64,000 nt of DNA from Phytophthora colocasiae (GCA_018806915.1 JAGKQI010000043.1:496001-560000); one strand, 5' to 3'; shown: positions 39,450 through 50,773, numbered from the stretch's first letter. A program made the numbers and translations. Notes: generated by a model not told the origin, from the sequence alone.

Positions 39450-41915
39450 CTATGGCGTCCGACCCCCGTTTTCCGGACTCTTGCGCTCTTCCTTACGTTT
39501 GGCCAGGTATTGATCGTTCTTGGACTTGGCAGCGGTATCCGTACAGTCCCGGGCAAAGTGACCAAACTTGTTGCACGCGAAGCACTTAGGTCCATTAGTA
39601 CAGTACTGCGCCCAGTGTCCATCCTGGCCGCAGATAAAGCATCGGTTGCCGTCCGTATTACTCTTCGCACTGCTCTGGCGTCCTCGACTCTGTTCAGCCA
39701 GCACCTGTCGAACTGCCGCCTTCAGTTTCTTCTGGGGTTTCACGTCACGTTCGTCTTCGCTGGATTCGGCCGTACGCTTGGGCTTCACCTTCTTGCGTGG
39801 CTTGGGTTCCTCTTCGTCATCCTCATCGGTGGAATCCTCCTGCCTGCGAGCTTTCTTCTTCTTGGTGGTTCGTTTGGATTCTGCCTTCTTCGATTTCGTC
39901 CTCTTCTGACTGGGTTCCGCCCAGTACCTGGAATTTCAAGTGCGTCCAGCTGGAAGCTCATAATTTCCCGTGATAATGTTCCAGGCTCCCTTTGGGTTGG
40001 TATAGAGAACCAGGCCGTCCGGGTCCACTGCTGCGTAGTTCTTGATTCCTTCCGTCACTCCCGTTACTGGGACATACACGCTCCCAACACCCGGCAACGT
40101 CACTGTACGAGCCGTTACTTCATCTGTCGAATTCGTCCCTGCCGCTGTTGTCGTTCCCAATGCTTTCTCGGCTGTCGACGCCATCGGTGCCAAGCTTTCC
40201 ATAGGATCATCTATCTCAGTCTCCTTGATCACTGCTTCCTCCAAGTTCTCGGGTTCCTGCTGTTTGACCAACTGCCGTGTGGTTTTGTCCATTCCACGGT
40301 AGAACTGCGCCATCAGCACGCGTTCACTGACTCGACTTCTTCCAGCTGCCTTTCGGAGTGCCGCTGCGTAATCCGCATGGGACTCTTTCACACCACGTGA
40401 TCGTGTATTCACTCGGTACTCGGCTAACGAGATGTCCTCCTTGGGTCCATACCGTCGCAGTAGGGCTTGCTTCAAGTGCGTCCAGGTCCGTTCGGGATCA
40501 CTCAGTCTTCGGTTAAAATCAACCCACCAGCTCGCAGCTTCCGCCATCAGCTTGTTCCCCAATATGAAGTAGAGAGCATGGTCACTCCATTCTCCACGTC
40601 CCGACTCACGAGCTCCTTGAAGTGCCAAGTCAATTCGGTCAGTCCAAGTCGAGACCGAAGCTCCACTCGTCGGCGTAAACGTCGGCAGCTCCAGGTCTTT
40701 CACGTTGCCTCGGCGTGTATGTTCACGACGTCGATCCCGTTGTTTATCTCGTCGTCCCGGGGAATATCGCTGTTCTTGATACTGTCGTCGTCTCCGTCGT
40801 TCTCGTTGTTCTCGTCGTGGGCGTCGCTGTCGTACTGGTTCTCGCCGGTCCGAGTCACTGCTTGAGCTCTCCGAGCTACTGCTTCGTCCGTGCGGTAATC
40901 CGTGTCCTCGGGGTGCTCGATCATCAGAATCGTCACTACTACTGGAGGAGGACGGTGGATCATCCCCTCCTGGTCGTTCACGACGCCGGTGTCCGACACG
41001 TTGTCTCTGTGGTGTTCCTGGTCGACCTTGAGACCTTCCTCTTCTTCCTCGTTCTGGAGACCGTCGCCGACCTACACTGGGTTCTCGTTCGTCGTTTTCT
41101 CTTCGAAGACCTTGTTGGTACCGACCTCGCGGCCCTCTTACTTCACGACCATTGTCCCGCTCAGCTCGTTGCTGTTCACGTGGTACATCTTCAGCACGAC
41201 GCAGTCTCAACTGTCGAACTTCTTCTCGAAGTTCTTGAAGTTCCGCAGTCATAGCATCTGCAGCCGCAGGTGCCCGTGGTTCTGGTGCATCCCCACCGAG
41301 GTTTTGGTCCCCAAGTGGCTCTGGTTCTACAACTCGTCCAAGTACTCCTTCGTTCACTTCATCGGCTCGTTCCACGTCATGTTGCTCGTCACGCGGTTGT
41401 TCCAAGTGCTGTTCTCTGGCAGCAGAGCGTCGTAGCTGTCGCTCGTTGCCTGGTGCTTCTTCCAGAGGTACGACCCGAACTCGATTGCTTTCACCGGGCT
41501 TTTCTAATTGGCCAAGGACAGCGTCGACTAGGTCCTTGCCGCTCTGGAATTCCTGCTCTTCCCCGTTGGCTGCTCTGGTGAGGAATCGCTCAGCGTTCTC
41601 CCATTCTCTGCGTGCTTGACTCCTCGTCAATACCCTGGGTTCGCTGGCTTCTCTCGCTGACGGAGCTCGCTTATCTTCATACTCGTCAGGGCTGATCGTG
41701 GCTTCGTCGCTGCTACTTCGCGCCACCCCTGCTACCTCATCATTCATTGTTCGACGACTCTGAGAGCTTCCTCGCCTCGTACTTCTCGATCGTGTCGAAG
41801 CCTGCTTCCTCGTAGATCTCTTTCGAGCCGTTTCTCTCGTTTCGTTCATCATTACTCGCGTTGAATTCCGTCGGCGCCGTTGTTGCAGTGAGACAAGCCC
41901 CTGTATGACCACCAT
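39450..41915 (-). CDS. Gypsy gag (capsid plus zinc-knuckle nucleocapsid) with an internal TGA
   Basis: The frame from 41915 codes 659 residues: a very basic/acidic Arg-Glu-rich first half with RRR and SSSSSSDDSDD tracts, then a capsid-like domain (LPTFTPTSGASVSTWTDRID ... LMAEAASWWVDFNRRL) and a stop, TGA, at 39936-39938. In the same frame the reading continues to 39450 through a Lys-rich stretch and two CCHC knuckles, CFICGQDGHWAQYC and CFACNKFGHFARDC. One codon thus separates capsid from nucleocapsid. It may be a point mutation (CGA to TGA would do) or a readthrough site. The ATG at 41915 overlaps the LTR boundary; MMNETRET about 20 codons later is an alternative start. Confidence 0.85.
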
Positions 41916-42727
41916 GTAATGGGTTTAGTCTCACTGCCCACCAGTGGGTCGAATAGCTGGTGCTGCGCCGGGTGGAATATCCAAGGATCGGGTGCTAAAG
42001 AGCACACTTCAACTTCACACGCTCCTGTTGGCTCGGTTCACCGCGCCGGTTTGTTCGATGCTGCAGCACGAACGCACCTATTTATATTAAAAGCCTAATA
42101 GACTTCTACTTTCGTCTTTCGTTCCTTCGTTCCTTCGTTCCTCCGTTCCTTCGTAGACGTCAGTCCTCGTTGGTCCTCCTGCACTCACGACAGTACTAAC
42201 TGCTCGTCCTCCAAGTCCCGCGACTTACGCTACCCGGCCGTACCAGGTGAGTCGTCTTCTCCGACCCTCGACTGGCTGCCACGTTCGTCACCGCTTGGAA
42301 ACCCGATAGTCCTCCTCTCGCTTGTACACCAAGTTCCTCCTTAAACCGCCGCCCTTCGTTCCTCTCGTACAACCACTCGGTTGCTTTGACGCCACTTCGT
42401 GTCTACGAAGTGCGCCTTACTCGTCGTTTCTCGGGGTGCTCTCCAGCCGTCCGATTTGCAAGTGAGCTTCGGGCTCATCGTGCCTTCCGTCTGTCTCCTC
42501 ATAGTGCACGTCCAGCATAGATCTCACTTCGCGTGACTCGTGCCGTCAACCAATACGGTCTCTCCTATTGGCACTTCCATCGCAGTCAGTGTCACTTCTG
42601 TAGGCGGCTTCAAGCACGATCGTGGGTCTAACCCAGATCCAGGTTGAAGTTCTCGCCGATCCACTTCCAACAGTCGCTGAGCTGCCCGTTCACAACTTTG
42701 GCCCACTTCGGGGTCCAACCTGTTACA
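41915..42727 (-). repeat. 5' LTR of the gypsy element
   Basis: 813 bp, the same as 33021-33833 except for two substitutions. Immediately inside the element the sequence reads TGGTGGTCATACAGG, starting with TGG as a tRNA primer-binding site should; the tRNA is not identified. Confidence 0.93.
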
Positions 42728-42900
42728 CTATAAAAACTCATGTTTATCAAAAGTTATTTCCAGCGTTGCTGTTGATAACGTACCGATACAGTATCCTTAA
42801 ATCCCGGCATGATCTCTTCGATTGCCTTCTTGTAAATGGACCGATCGCAGATCACCTGTCGACAATGTCGACATTGGGTCCGCCACAGACCGTCTGCAGA

Positions 42901-43617
42901 TCAACAATAATCTTGAAGTAACGTTACAAACTGGAAAGGCTCGGACAACAAGCGATCTGTATGACGAAGATACAACTGCTTGTTTGGCTTGAGTTGAACC
43001 ATTATCTCACTTCGAACATCTGTGTGGACTGAAAACCATGTTATTAATACCTGGTACTGTACATGTATTGTGTCAGCTACAACCTTGACGCAACTATTAT
43101 AATACGACGAGCAAATGGATGCCACCTGTAACATGTTTGAGCCCACTTGTTCCACGTCTGCCATAATCATCACCATCCGATCGACCCCTGATTTGAACGT
43201 TCGTGGCCACGACTTGCTGTATTCCTGAGACGGCAAAAACTTAGGCATACGGTGTGGGTAAGTTTCGGTGAGGGAACGGCAAAATTGCAGCTCTTGATTT
43301 CCTCTGTAAGTTTGGCCGCTGTCCATCCATTTGAAACTCGCAAAGGCATTTGGAATTCCAAATGAGACTGGGCCAACACTACTAATCATCCGCATTGTCA
43401 ACGTGAACACCGTTATCAATCGTGGTTTATCCCAGCGACTGACGACCATGTTCGGATCAGCGTAAGCCGATAGCAACGTTGTATATCTCAGCGATGGGAA
43501 CCCTACTACAGACAGATGTACAGCTCTTCGCCTGTGGCCTCTCAGCGTTCCTTGATCACTCTCGAATTTCCCCATTGCTCGTCGCAGTACATCGTTGACC
43601 AGAAAGTCAAGCCCCAT
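42901..43617 (-). CDS. Hypothetical protein or gene remnant upstream of the second GH3 gene
   Basis: 238 codons without a stop, overlapping the first bases of the GH3 gene on the other strand. An internal ATG (MGKFESDQGTLRGHRRR) is a likelier start. The residues look coding in composition and include hydrophobic stretches (RLITVFTLTMRMISSVGPVS), but no domain, signal peptide or family is recognised. Its position means the GH3 copy has no separate promoter. One explanation is that a duplication broke into this gene, making it a remnant; a chance frame is also possible. Confidence 0.4.
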   Translation of the reverse strand: MGLDFLVNDVLRRAMGKFESDQGTLRGHRRRAVHLSVVGFPSLRYTTLLSAYADPNMVVSRWDKPRLITVFTLTMRMISSVGPVSFGIPNAFASFKWMDSGQTYRGNQELQFCRSLTETYPHRMPKFLPSQEYSKSWPRTFKSGVDRMVMIMADVEQVGSNMLQVASICSSYYNSCVKVVADTIHVQYQVLITWFSVHTDVRSEIMVQLKPNKQLYLRHTDRLLSEPFQFVTLLQDYC

Positions 43618-45938
43618 GCTCCAGTCCTGGTTGGCCGCTGTTTGCTCTGCGGCAGCGTTAGCGACTGCAGTTGCCTCGGGTGACGCCTTCGAAGCTAAAG
43701 CTCAAGCCATCGTCGACGGATTCTCTGCCGAACAACTAATGGGCCAGATGACGCAGATCACGCTCAGTGTCATCATGAACGAAGACACTCGGGAGCTGAA
43801 CGAGACTGCAGTGCGATCGCTCGCCAAACAGCACGTGGGATCGTACCTCAACACGTTCTGGGACAAGCCTATCAACGGCAGCTACGGCTACAATGCGTCT
43901 GAGTTTCGTTCCATCATCCAGCGCATCCAGGAGATCTCCATGGAGGAGAACGGAGGTCACCCCATCATCTACGGCATTGACTCCGTTCACGGCGCAAACT
44001 ACGTCGACGGTGCGGTGCTTATGCCCCAACAGATTAACAGCGGAGCGAGTTTTAACCCGGACCTGGTCTACGAGGTGGCACGAATCACCGCTCGAGACAC
44101 GGAAGCTGCTGGTATTAGCTGGATCTTCGGTCCTATCTTCGACATCTCGCAGAACTCCCTATGGGCTCGTACGTACGAGACGTTCGGCGAAGATCCGTAC
44201 CTGACTTCTGTCATGGGCGCTGCATTGGTGAAGGGTCTTCAGAGCTACAACCGCGTGCATTAAGCACTTCATTGCGTACTCCAAGACACCCACGGGTCAT
44301 GACCGCGACAACGTCAACTTGCCAGATTTCGACCTGTATAACTACTTCCTTCCGCCGTATAAGGCTGCTTTTGAAGCTGGAGCTCTGACGGTAATGGAGA
44401 GCTACACGTCAATTAACGGAGACCCAGTCGTTGCCAGTGCCAAGATCTTGAACGACCTCCTGAGAACGGACCTCGGATTCAACGGCGTGTTGTTGTCCGA
44501 CTGGAACGAGATTTACAACCTGCACGACTTCCACCGGGTGTCCGCCACCCGCGAAGAAGCTGTTGCTACGTCTCTCAAGCAAACGTCGATCGACATGAGC
44601 ATGGTAGCTCAAGACACCGACTTCATTGAGTATGGTTTAACCATGCTCAAGGAGAACCCGGACCAGGAGGCTCGACTGCGTGAGTCTGCTAAGCACATCA
44701 TTAAACTGAAACTCCAACTTGGACTGTACGACAACCCGGTGCCCGGAGAGCAGTATGTCTCGATGGTAGCCAACGACAAAGACAAGGCAACTGCATTGGA
44801 AATGGCTCGCGAATCAATCGTACTGTTGAAGAACGAGAAGAACGTCTTGCCGCTTCCTAAGAGTGCGTCGGTGTTCCTCACCGGCCACTCCGCTGACAAC
44901 GTCGGCTATCAGTGCGGTGGCTGGACCTTTATCTGGCAGGGATACGGTGGCAACGAGATGTTTAGGAACGGTATTTCAATCCGCAAGGGTCTAGAGAACC
45001 TTGTCGGCAATGACTCCTTCAATTACTTCAACGGTCTGATGGTGAATGGCTCCATTTCCGACGCGGACCTGGCTCAAGCTGTGGAACTGGCCGGCCAGCA
45101 CGAATACACGATCGCAGCAATTGGTGAACCTAACTACACCGAAAAATCTGGAGATATCGACGATCCTGCACTCCCCGAAGGCCAAGAAAAGTTCATCAAG
45201 GCTCTAGCCGCCACTGGGACGAAGGTCATCGTGGTTCTCATCGGGGGTCGTCCGCGTCTTCTTGGCTCCATCCCGGACAATGCCGTTGCCATTATCGACG
45301 GTATGTTACCGTGCGAATTAGGAGGCCAAGCCATGGCGGAGATCATCTACGGTGACGTCAACCCCAGTGGAAAACTCCCCATTACCTACCCCAAGGACGC
45401 CGCTAACGTCGCTATCCCGTACAACCACCGCGTCACCACACGTTGCATGTGGGACAACTGCTGGATGCAATGGGACTTCGGTGCCGGTCTCAGCTACACG
45501 ACGTTCAACTACTCGTCTGTCACCCTGGACAAGACGACCATCGCCAACGCTGACGACACGTTGACTGCCAGTGTGACCGTCACGAACACTGGCTCGCGTG
45601 CTGGTAAGGAGACTGTGATGCTGTTCCTCATCCAACCGTTCCGTAAGATCTCGGTGCAGGAGATGAAGATGCTCAAGAAGTTCAAGAAGATCGAGCTGCA
45701 GGCAGGTGAATCCACAGACGTCTCGTTCTCGCTGTCGGCGGACGACTGGGGAGTGTACGAGCCTCAGTTCGGAAAGGGCCTCAAGCGTATTGTGGAGGAC
45801 AGCAAGTACGTAGTGGCGGTGAAACCGGACACGTGGTGCAACGTCTACGGGGACAACATCACGCACCCTTTGTGCGCAGAGTTCACGATCGACACGACCA
45901 GCGGTGCTGGTACAGTCAACCTTGGTGTTGAGCTCTAA
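43616..45938 (+). pseudogene. Second GH3 glycoside hydrolase, broken by a small deletion
   Basis: From the ATG at 43616 (MLQSWLAAVCSAAALATAVA, signal peptide) the frame is GH3-like to SYNRVH and a TAA at 44262. Compared with the first copy, 8 bp are missing after 44252 (AACC joined to GCGTGC). The correct frame resumes as CIKHFIAYSKTPTGHDRD and continues to the stop at 45938. Without that lesion it would encode about 776 residues, with the nucleophile motif NGVLLSDWNEIYN intact. No initiator motif is found upstream; another open frame occupies that space on the other strand. The last ~690 bp match the first copy almost exactly, while the first two thirds differ widely. Confidence 0.88.
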
Positions 45939-47002
45939 AATTGATTTCCCTTTTGAAAGCTCTACAACTTTTGCTAAAGAAATTACATTCGAGAAGTCAT
46001 TGGTGCTAACATTTGACAGTAAAATTACGCTTCACTGTGCCCCATTAAACGTCATGTGTGCTTTCTGGAACTTCGGATATTTTCAGACACCTGGACATGT
46101 ATTACCACTACGATAGTATCTGTGGTTTGCAGATCTACATGACAGTAGTAGTAAATGACTACTACTAGTAATGCATTGCTGTATCAAGCATGACAGACAA
46201 TAACTTGCACCGGTGATTTTTTTTCATTCATTCTCATCTCAATTCGGGCACATGTGTGTATCCAACAACGGTTACAACGGTTGCAAGCTGTAATTTAGGC
46301 TACGTGTACCGTAGGGGCCCTAGTAGGGGGTCTCCTACAAAAAAGCGACCCCTAAGGGATCGGTTTTATGATGTAGACTTGAACTATCGTTTTCACCAAG
46401 AGACTTTCCTTTTGGCGCATCAGCAATGTAGTACCCTGTACATCTGAATCTCTGAGATTCTTGGCATCGTCCATGCGGAGGCCATAGCCGCATTTTGCCC
46501 GCATATTTTTTAAATCATCCTAAGTTCTCTTCTGGATTTAGAGGAATTCAAGGATTGACGAAAACCTACTGGAGAATACTGTATTTGTACCTTTGATATA
46601 CAATGTAATATATCAAGGTACAAATATTATAGAAACTATTATCTGGTTGATTGGGTTAACCTGTGTGTTTAAAACAACAAGTACTCACCCTTATCATTTT
46701 TATTACTACCATTTCAAGTAATCTCATGTATCAAATAATATATTTACATTAAAAATGTAGTAGAATGTTTTAAACACATAGCACTCTCTTTAATTACTAC
46801 CAGTATTATGTATTTGTTCATGTGGTTGCGTCGAGGATAATGACCAGGATGGTGAGCTCACCTAACCATCATTATTATCCACCGTCACGGTGATCGTGCC
46901 CACAGCGGCAACACAAGCAGCGTCAGCCATTACATGCACCACCCACTCTGCGTCCGGCGTTGCTGAACACGAGCAATTAGTGACTTTGTGCTTCACCAAG
47001 CA
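45939..47002. other. AT-rich intergenic region with small inverted repeats
   Basis: About 1.06 kb with no gene. It contains a hairpin at 46584-46624 (TTTGTACCTTTGATATA against its complement, one bulged base). A pair of inverted 12-mers (TGTGTTTAAAAC near 46670, GTTTTAAACACA near 46765) could bound a very small MITE. Confidence 0.5.
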
Positions 47003-48622
47003 ATGCGAGGAGGTCGCTTGGCTGCGGTCACTGCTTTGCTCTCCGTAGTCTCTGCCAGACCCGAGGGTATTGTGGACAAGGTTAAGCATTTCTTCAGTGT
47101 TGATGACAATTCTGCAGTGTCTGGTAGCGCTGTGGACGACGACAAGTGCGTGTATGAGTGGGCTTCGTTAAGCTGCACACCGGAAGACTCGTGCTCACTG
47201 CAGTACGAATTTGGAGACCTCACACCCTCTCAGGCCTGTCGTGTGACGACCAGAGTACCACAGCAGCTTCATTTAGCGTTTGCTGGGGAAGAGGCCGGCA
47301 CTGGAATCGCGATCTCTTGGACAACATTCGCTCTCGACAAGGACCCAACAGTGTGGGTGGGTCGCACTGAAAGAAAGCTGAAGAAGATCACAAGTGCCAA
47401 CATCGAGACGAAATCCTACTACAAGGACGACGACTATGAGTTGTACAGTTACCACGCTGTGGTGACTGGCTTGAAGGCTAACACCGAGTACTTTTACAAA
47501 GCTGGAAATGCTGCTAACAAACATTTCCAGACAGGAGTGAGCTCGTTCACGACGGCACGTGCTAGCGGCGACACAAGTCCGTTTACGATCGCGGTGTATG
47601 GAGACTTGGGCGCCGATGACAACTCGGTGGCTAGCAACAAGTACGTGAACAGCCTCATGGACGAAGTCGACTTTATCTACCACGTGGGAGACATTGCTTA
47701 CGCTGATAACGCTTTTCTGACCGCCAAGAACGTGTTTGGATTCTACTACGAACAAGTCTACAACAAGTTCATGAATTCCATGACGAACGTTATGCGGCAG
47801 ATGGCCTACATGGTTGTTGTAGGGAATCACGAGGCCGAGTGTCACTCCCCCATGTGTCTTCTTTCGAGAGACAAGAAGGATCAACTCGGCAACTACTCGG
47901 CGTTCAACTCGCGCTTCCGGATGCCGTCGCAAGAGAGCGAGGGAGCTTTGAATATGTGGTATTCCTATGAGTATGCCACAGCCCATTTCACCACCATTTC
48001 ATCCGAAACAGACTATCCGAACTCACCGAGCAACGCCTACTACACGAAACGAGTGTATGGAGGCTTTGGAGATCAACTGAAGTGGTTGGAAGAAGATCTG
48101 AAAGCTGCGGATGCCAACCGAGAACAAGTTCCGTGGGTTATTGTGGGGATGCATCGACCGATGTACACAGTTCGTTCCTGTGATGCAGATGGCGTACCGA
48201 ATAATGACTACGAGGCGTTGAATGTGCAAGAGGCTTTCGAGGAGCTTTTCATCAAGTACAAGGTGGATCTGGTACTACAGGGCCACGTGCATGCGTATGA
48301 GCGACATTTCCCGACAAGGAATTGCAGTGCAGTTATGAAGGGCGTCTCTAATGATACAAAGACGTACAAGAGCCCTCAGGCTCCAGTGTACGTCATTACA
48401 GGGGTCGCAGGTGGCCCTGAGGGGTTCTTTCAGTTCAAGAACCCAGCGTCTCCTGAATGGCTCGTGCTGATGGACAACACGCACTACGGGATTTCGAAAT
48501 TGAATGTCAGTCCCACAAACCTGACTTTGAAGATGATCGAGAGCTCAACTGGCACGGTCTACGATGAGTTTTCCATTTTGAAGTCGAGCGATACCCCTGC
48601 CAAGGCAGGGCTATCAGAGTAA
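47003..48622 (+). CDS. Secreted purple acid phosphatase
   Basis: 539 residues from the ATG at 47003; the frame is open slightly upstream only through a GTG. The signal peptide MRGGRLAAVTALLSVVSARP is followed by a fibronectin-like N-domain (GTGIAISWTTFALDKDP). The binuclear metal centre motifs of plant-type PAPs are all present: YGDLGADD, HVGDIAYADNA (Asp and Tyr ligands), VGNHEAE (Asn), VGMHRPMY (His) and LQGHVHAYERHFP (two His). PAPs hydrolyse phosphate monoesters at acid pH outside the cell and help scavenge phosphate. Cys pairs (CVYEWASLSCTPEDSC, SPMCLL) suggest disulfides. It is convergent with the next PAP gene, 447 bp away. Confidence 0.93.
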   Translation: MRGGRLAAVTALLSVVSARPEGIVDKVKHFFSVDDNSAVSGSAVDDDKCVYEWASLSCTPEDSCSLQYEFGDLTPSQACRVTTRVPQQLHLAFAGEEAGTGIAISWTTFALDKDPTVWVGRTERKLKKITSANIETKSYYKDDDYELYSYHAVVTGLKANTEYFYKAGNAANKHFQTGVSSFTTARASGDTSPFTIAVYGDLGADDNSVASNKYVNSLMDEVDFIYHVGDIAYADNAFLTAKNVFGFYYEQVYNKFMNSMTNVMRQMAYMVVVGNHEAECHSPMCLLSRDKKDQLGNYSAFNSRFRMPSQESEGALNMWYSYEYATAHFTTISSETDYPNSPSNAYYTKRVYGGFGDQLKWLEEDLKAADANREQVPWVIVGMHRPMYTVRSCDADGVPNNDYEALNVQEAFEELFIKYKVDLVLQGHVHAYERHFPTRNCSAVMKGVSNDTKTYKSPQAPVYVITGVAGGPEGFFQFKNPASPEWLVLMDNTHYGISKLNVSPTNLTLKMIESSTGTVYDEFSILKSSDTPAKAGLSE

Positions 48623-49069
48623 GTATTTGACTACTCATCGTAGTTCTTCGTAGTATGATGCAGAAATGTCCACTACACTACTGTAGTAATCGAGAAAACT
48701 CTTTATAGGAGAGACAAGTTGCGGAGGCAAGCTGGACTAAGCTCGTCAGTCACTGGACAGGGGGCAACAATATCCGGAATTGCTGACGCCTACTAGAAGT
48801 GTGGAACGCAAAGCCCCAGGGTTGATCAAGAAATTGACAACCACATCCGAGCCAAGCGAGATTGAAATTTGGAGGATCGCACGCAATATTTGCATCTGAG
48901 CACACTGGGCTCAACGAAACCGAGTCACATTTGAGTCGCAGAAAAATCCTTCTGATCACACCGTGCAAGTACTCGACGACTACCTGCGAGTATGTAGCCG
49001 ACACGTAACGAAATGCACAAACTACCAACGGATAAATGATTGAAATTCTAAACTGTAGAGTACATCTGC
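48623..49069. other. Convergent spacer between two PAP genes
   Basis: 447 bp holding both 3' ends. No gene or repeat is recognised. Confidence 0.5.
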
Positions 49070-50737
49070 TTACTTCACGGTTTGCGTTTGGCTGGCTGAT
49101 GCTTCCTTAATAATAGAGAACTCGTCGTACACAGTCCCGGTAGCTGCCTCCAGCATCGTGACTGTCAAGTTCGTCGGAGTGACAGAAAGTGTCGTGATTC
49201 CATAGTGCTCGTTGTCCATCAGCGCCAACCACTTCGGGGACGGAGGGTTCTTGAATTGGTACAGACCTTCCGAGTTACCAGCAATGCCAGCAATGACGTG
49301 GACAGGAGCCTTCGGGTTCGTGTACGTCTTTCCGTCCTTCGACACACCAGTCATGATCGCCTTGCTGTTCGCTGTCGGATAATGGCGCTCGTACGCGTGC
49401 ACGTGGCCCTGGTACACCAGATCCACCTTGTACTTGATGAACAGCTTCTCGAACGCCTTCTGCACCTTCAGTGACTCGTAATTGTCATTAGGCACACCGT
49501 TGGCATCACACGACCGCAGAGTGTACAGAGGACGATGCATGCCAACGACGATCCAAGGAACGTTGGCTCGGTTCGCGTGAGCAGCCTTCAAATCAGCTTC
49601 AAGCCACGCCAACTGGTTACCGAAGTTGCCGTACGTTCGCTTGGTGTAGTACGCGTTACTCGGAGCGTTCTTGAAGTCTGTTTCGGACGAGATCGTGGTG
49701 AAGTGCACCGACGCGTACTCGAAAGAGTACCACATATTCAAAACTCCTCCACTCTCAGGCGATGGCATCCGGAAGCGAGCGTTAAAGGCAGTATAGTTTC
49801 CGAGCTGATCCTTCTTGCTATCCGAAAGTAAACACGTGGGCGAGTGACACTCTGCCTCGTGATTCCCTACCACCACCATATACGGCACTTGCCGCATGAC
49901 GTTCGTCAACGAGTTCATGAACTTGTTCCAGATTTCCTCGTAGAAGAAGCCGAACGCAGTCTTGGCGTTCAAAAAGTCGTTGTCTGCGTACGAAATGTCC
50001 CCCAGGTGGTAGATGAAGTCCACCTGGCCCGCCAGACCATTCACGAGCTTGTTGGCAGCCACCGAGTTCGCCTCTGTGCCCATGTCTCCGTACACAGCCA
50101 CAGTGAACGGACTTTCGTCGCCGCTCTCTCGTGCTGTCTTGAACGAACTAACAGCACTCTGAAACTTCGTTTCTGTAGCGCTTCCCACCTTGTAGAAGTA
50201 CTCGGTGTTTGGCTTGAGTCCGGTGACAACCGCGTGGTAGTTGTACAGGGTGTACTTCTCGTCCTTGTAGTACGTCTTCGTTTCGACCTTGGCTGCTTTC
50301 ACCAGGTTCACCTTGGTCTTGCTCGATCCAATCCACACTGAAGGGGATTCCTCTACTGCGAACGTCGTCCAGGAGATGGCCATTCCCGTACCGGCCTCCT
50401 CTCCAGCATAAGCCAAATGGAACTGCTGGGGTACCTTTGTGTGGTCCCCGGTATCACTCACTCTGCAGGCCTGAGACGGCGTCACATCTCCGAATTGGTA
50501 CTGAATCGAGCACTTGTTCTCCGGTTGGCAGCTCAGCGAGGACCACTCGTATACGCACGTTCTATCGTCCGTACTGTTGGGGTCGGCTCGGTCTGTGGCC
50601 CCATCGGAGCCTGTCGCGTCGTCGCCATTGAAAAAGCTCTTGATTAAGTCGAAGCTCAGTGCAGAGGACTTGGCCGTCGTGACGGAGCACATGGAGCTTG
50701 CGATAACCGCTAGTGTGACTGCGACGTTTACTCGCAT
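49070..50737 (-). CDS. Secreted purple acid phosphatase
   Basis: 555 residues from the ATG at 50737. The frame is open 30 codons further upstream, but this ATG begins a signal peptide (MRVNVAVTLAVIASSMCSVT) and lies 37 bp after an initiator match. The metal ligand set is complete: YGDMGTEAN, HLGDISYADND, VGNHEAE, VGMHRPLY and QGHVHAYERHYP. It is the closest relative of the transposon-split gene at 22873: core and C-terminus are nearly identical, whereas the first ~50 residues are largely different. The likely role is extracellular phosphate release. The start is confidently placed. Confidence 0.93.
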   Translation of the reverse strand: MRVNVAVTLAVIASSMCSVTTAKSSALSFDLIKSFFNGDDATGSDGATDRADPNSTDDRTCVYEWSSLSCQPENKCSIQYQFGDVTPSQACRVSDTGDHTKVPQQFHLAYAGEEAGTGMAISWTTFAVEESPSVWIGSSKTKVNLVKAAKVETKTYYKDEKYTLYNYHAVVTGLKPNTEYFYKVGSATETKFQSAVSSFKTARESGDESPFTVAVYGDMGTEANSVAANKLVNGLAGQVDFIYHLGDISYADNDFLNAKTAFGFFYEEIWNKFMNSLTNVMRQVPYMVVVGNHEAECHSPTCLLSDSKKDQLGNYTAFNARFRMPSPESGGVLNMWYSFEYASVHFTTISSETDFKNAPSNAYYTKRTYGNFGNQLAWLEADLKAAHANRANVPWIVVGMHRPLYTLRSCDANGVPNDNYESLKVQKAFEKLFIKYKVDLVYQGHVHAYERHYPTANSKAIMTGVSKDGKTYTNPKAPVHVIAGIAGNSEGLYQFKNPPSPKWLALMDNEHYGITTLSVTPTNLTVTMLEAATGTVYDEFSIIKEASASQTQTVK

Positions 50738-50773
50738 CGTCTCGATCTCCCGGTGTCGCGGACAATTGCTGGC

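Larger units (their letters stand above)
33021..42727 (-). mobile_element. Ty3/gypsy LTR retrotransposon, young
   Basis: 9707 bp with two 813-bp LTRs differing at two positions by eye. The LTRs run TGTAA...TTACA, and the site is duplicated as CTAT (33017-33020 and 42728-42731; ACTAT if the terminal A is shared). Transcription is on the minus strand. Gag comes first, then pol in the order protease, reverse transcriptase, RNase H, integrase, which defines Ty3/gypsy. The gag frame is interrupted by one TGA. Low LTR divergence indicates recent insertion, 656 bp upstream of a GH3 start. Confidence 0.95.
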
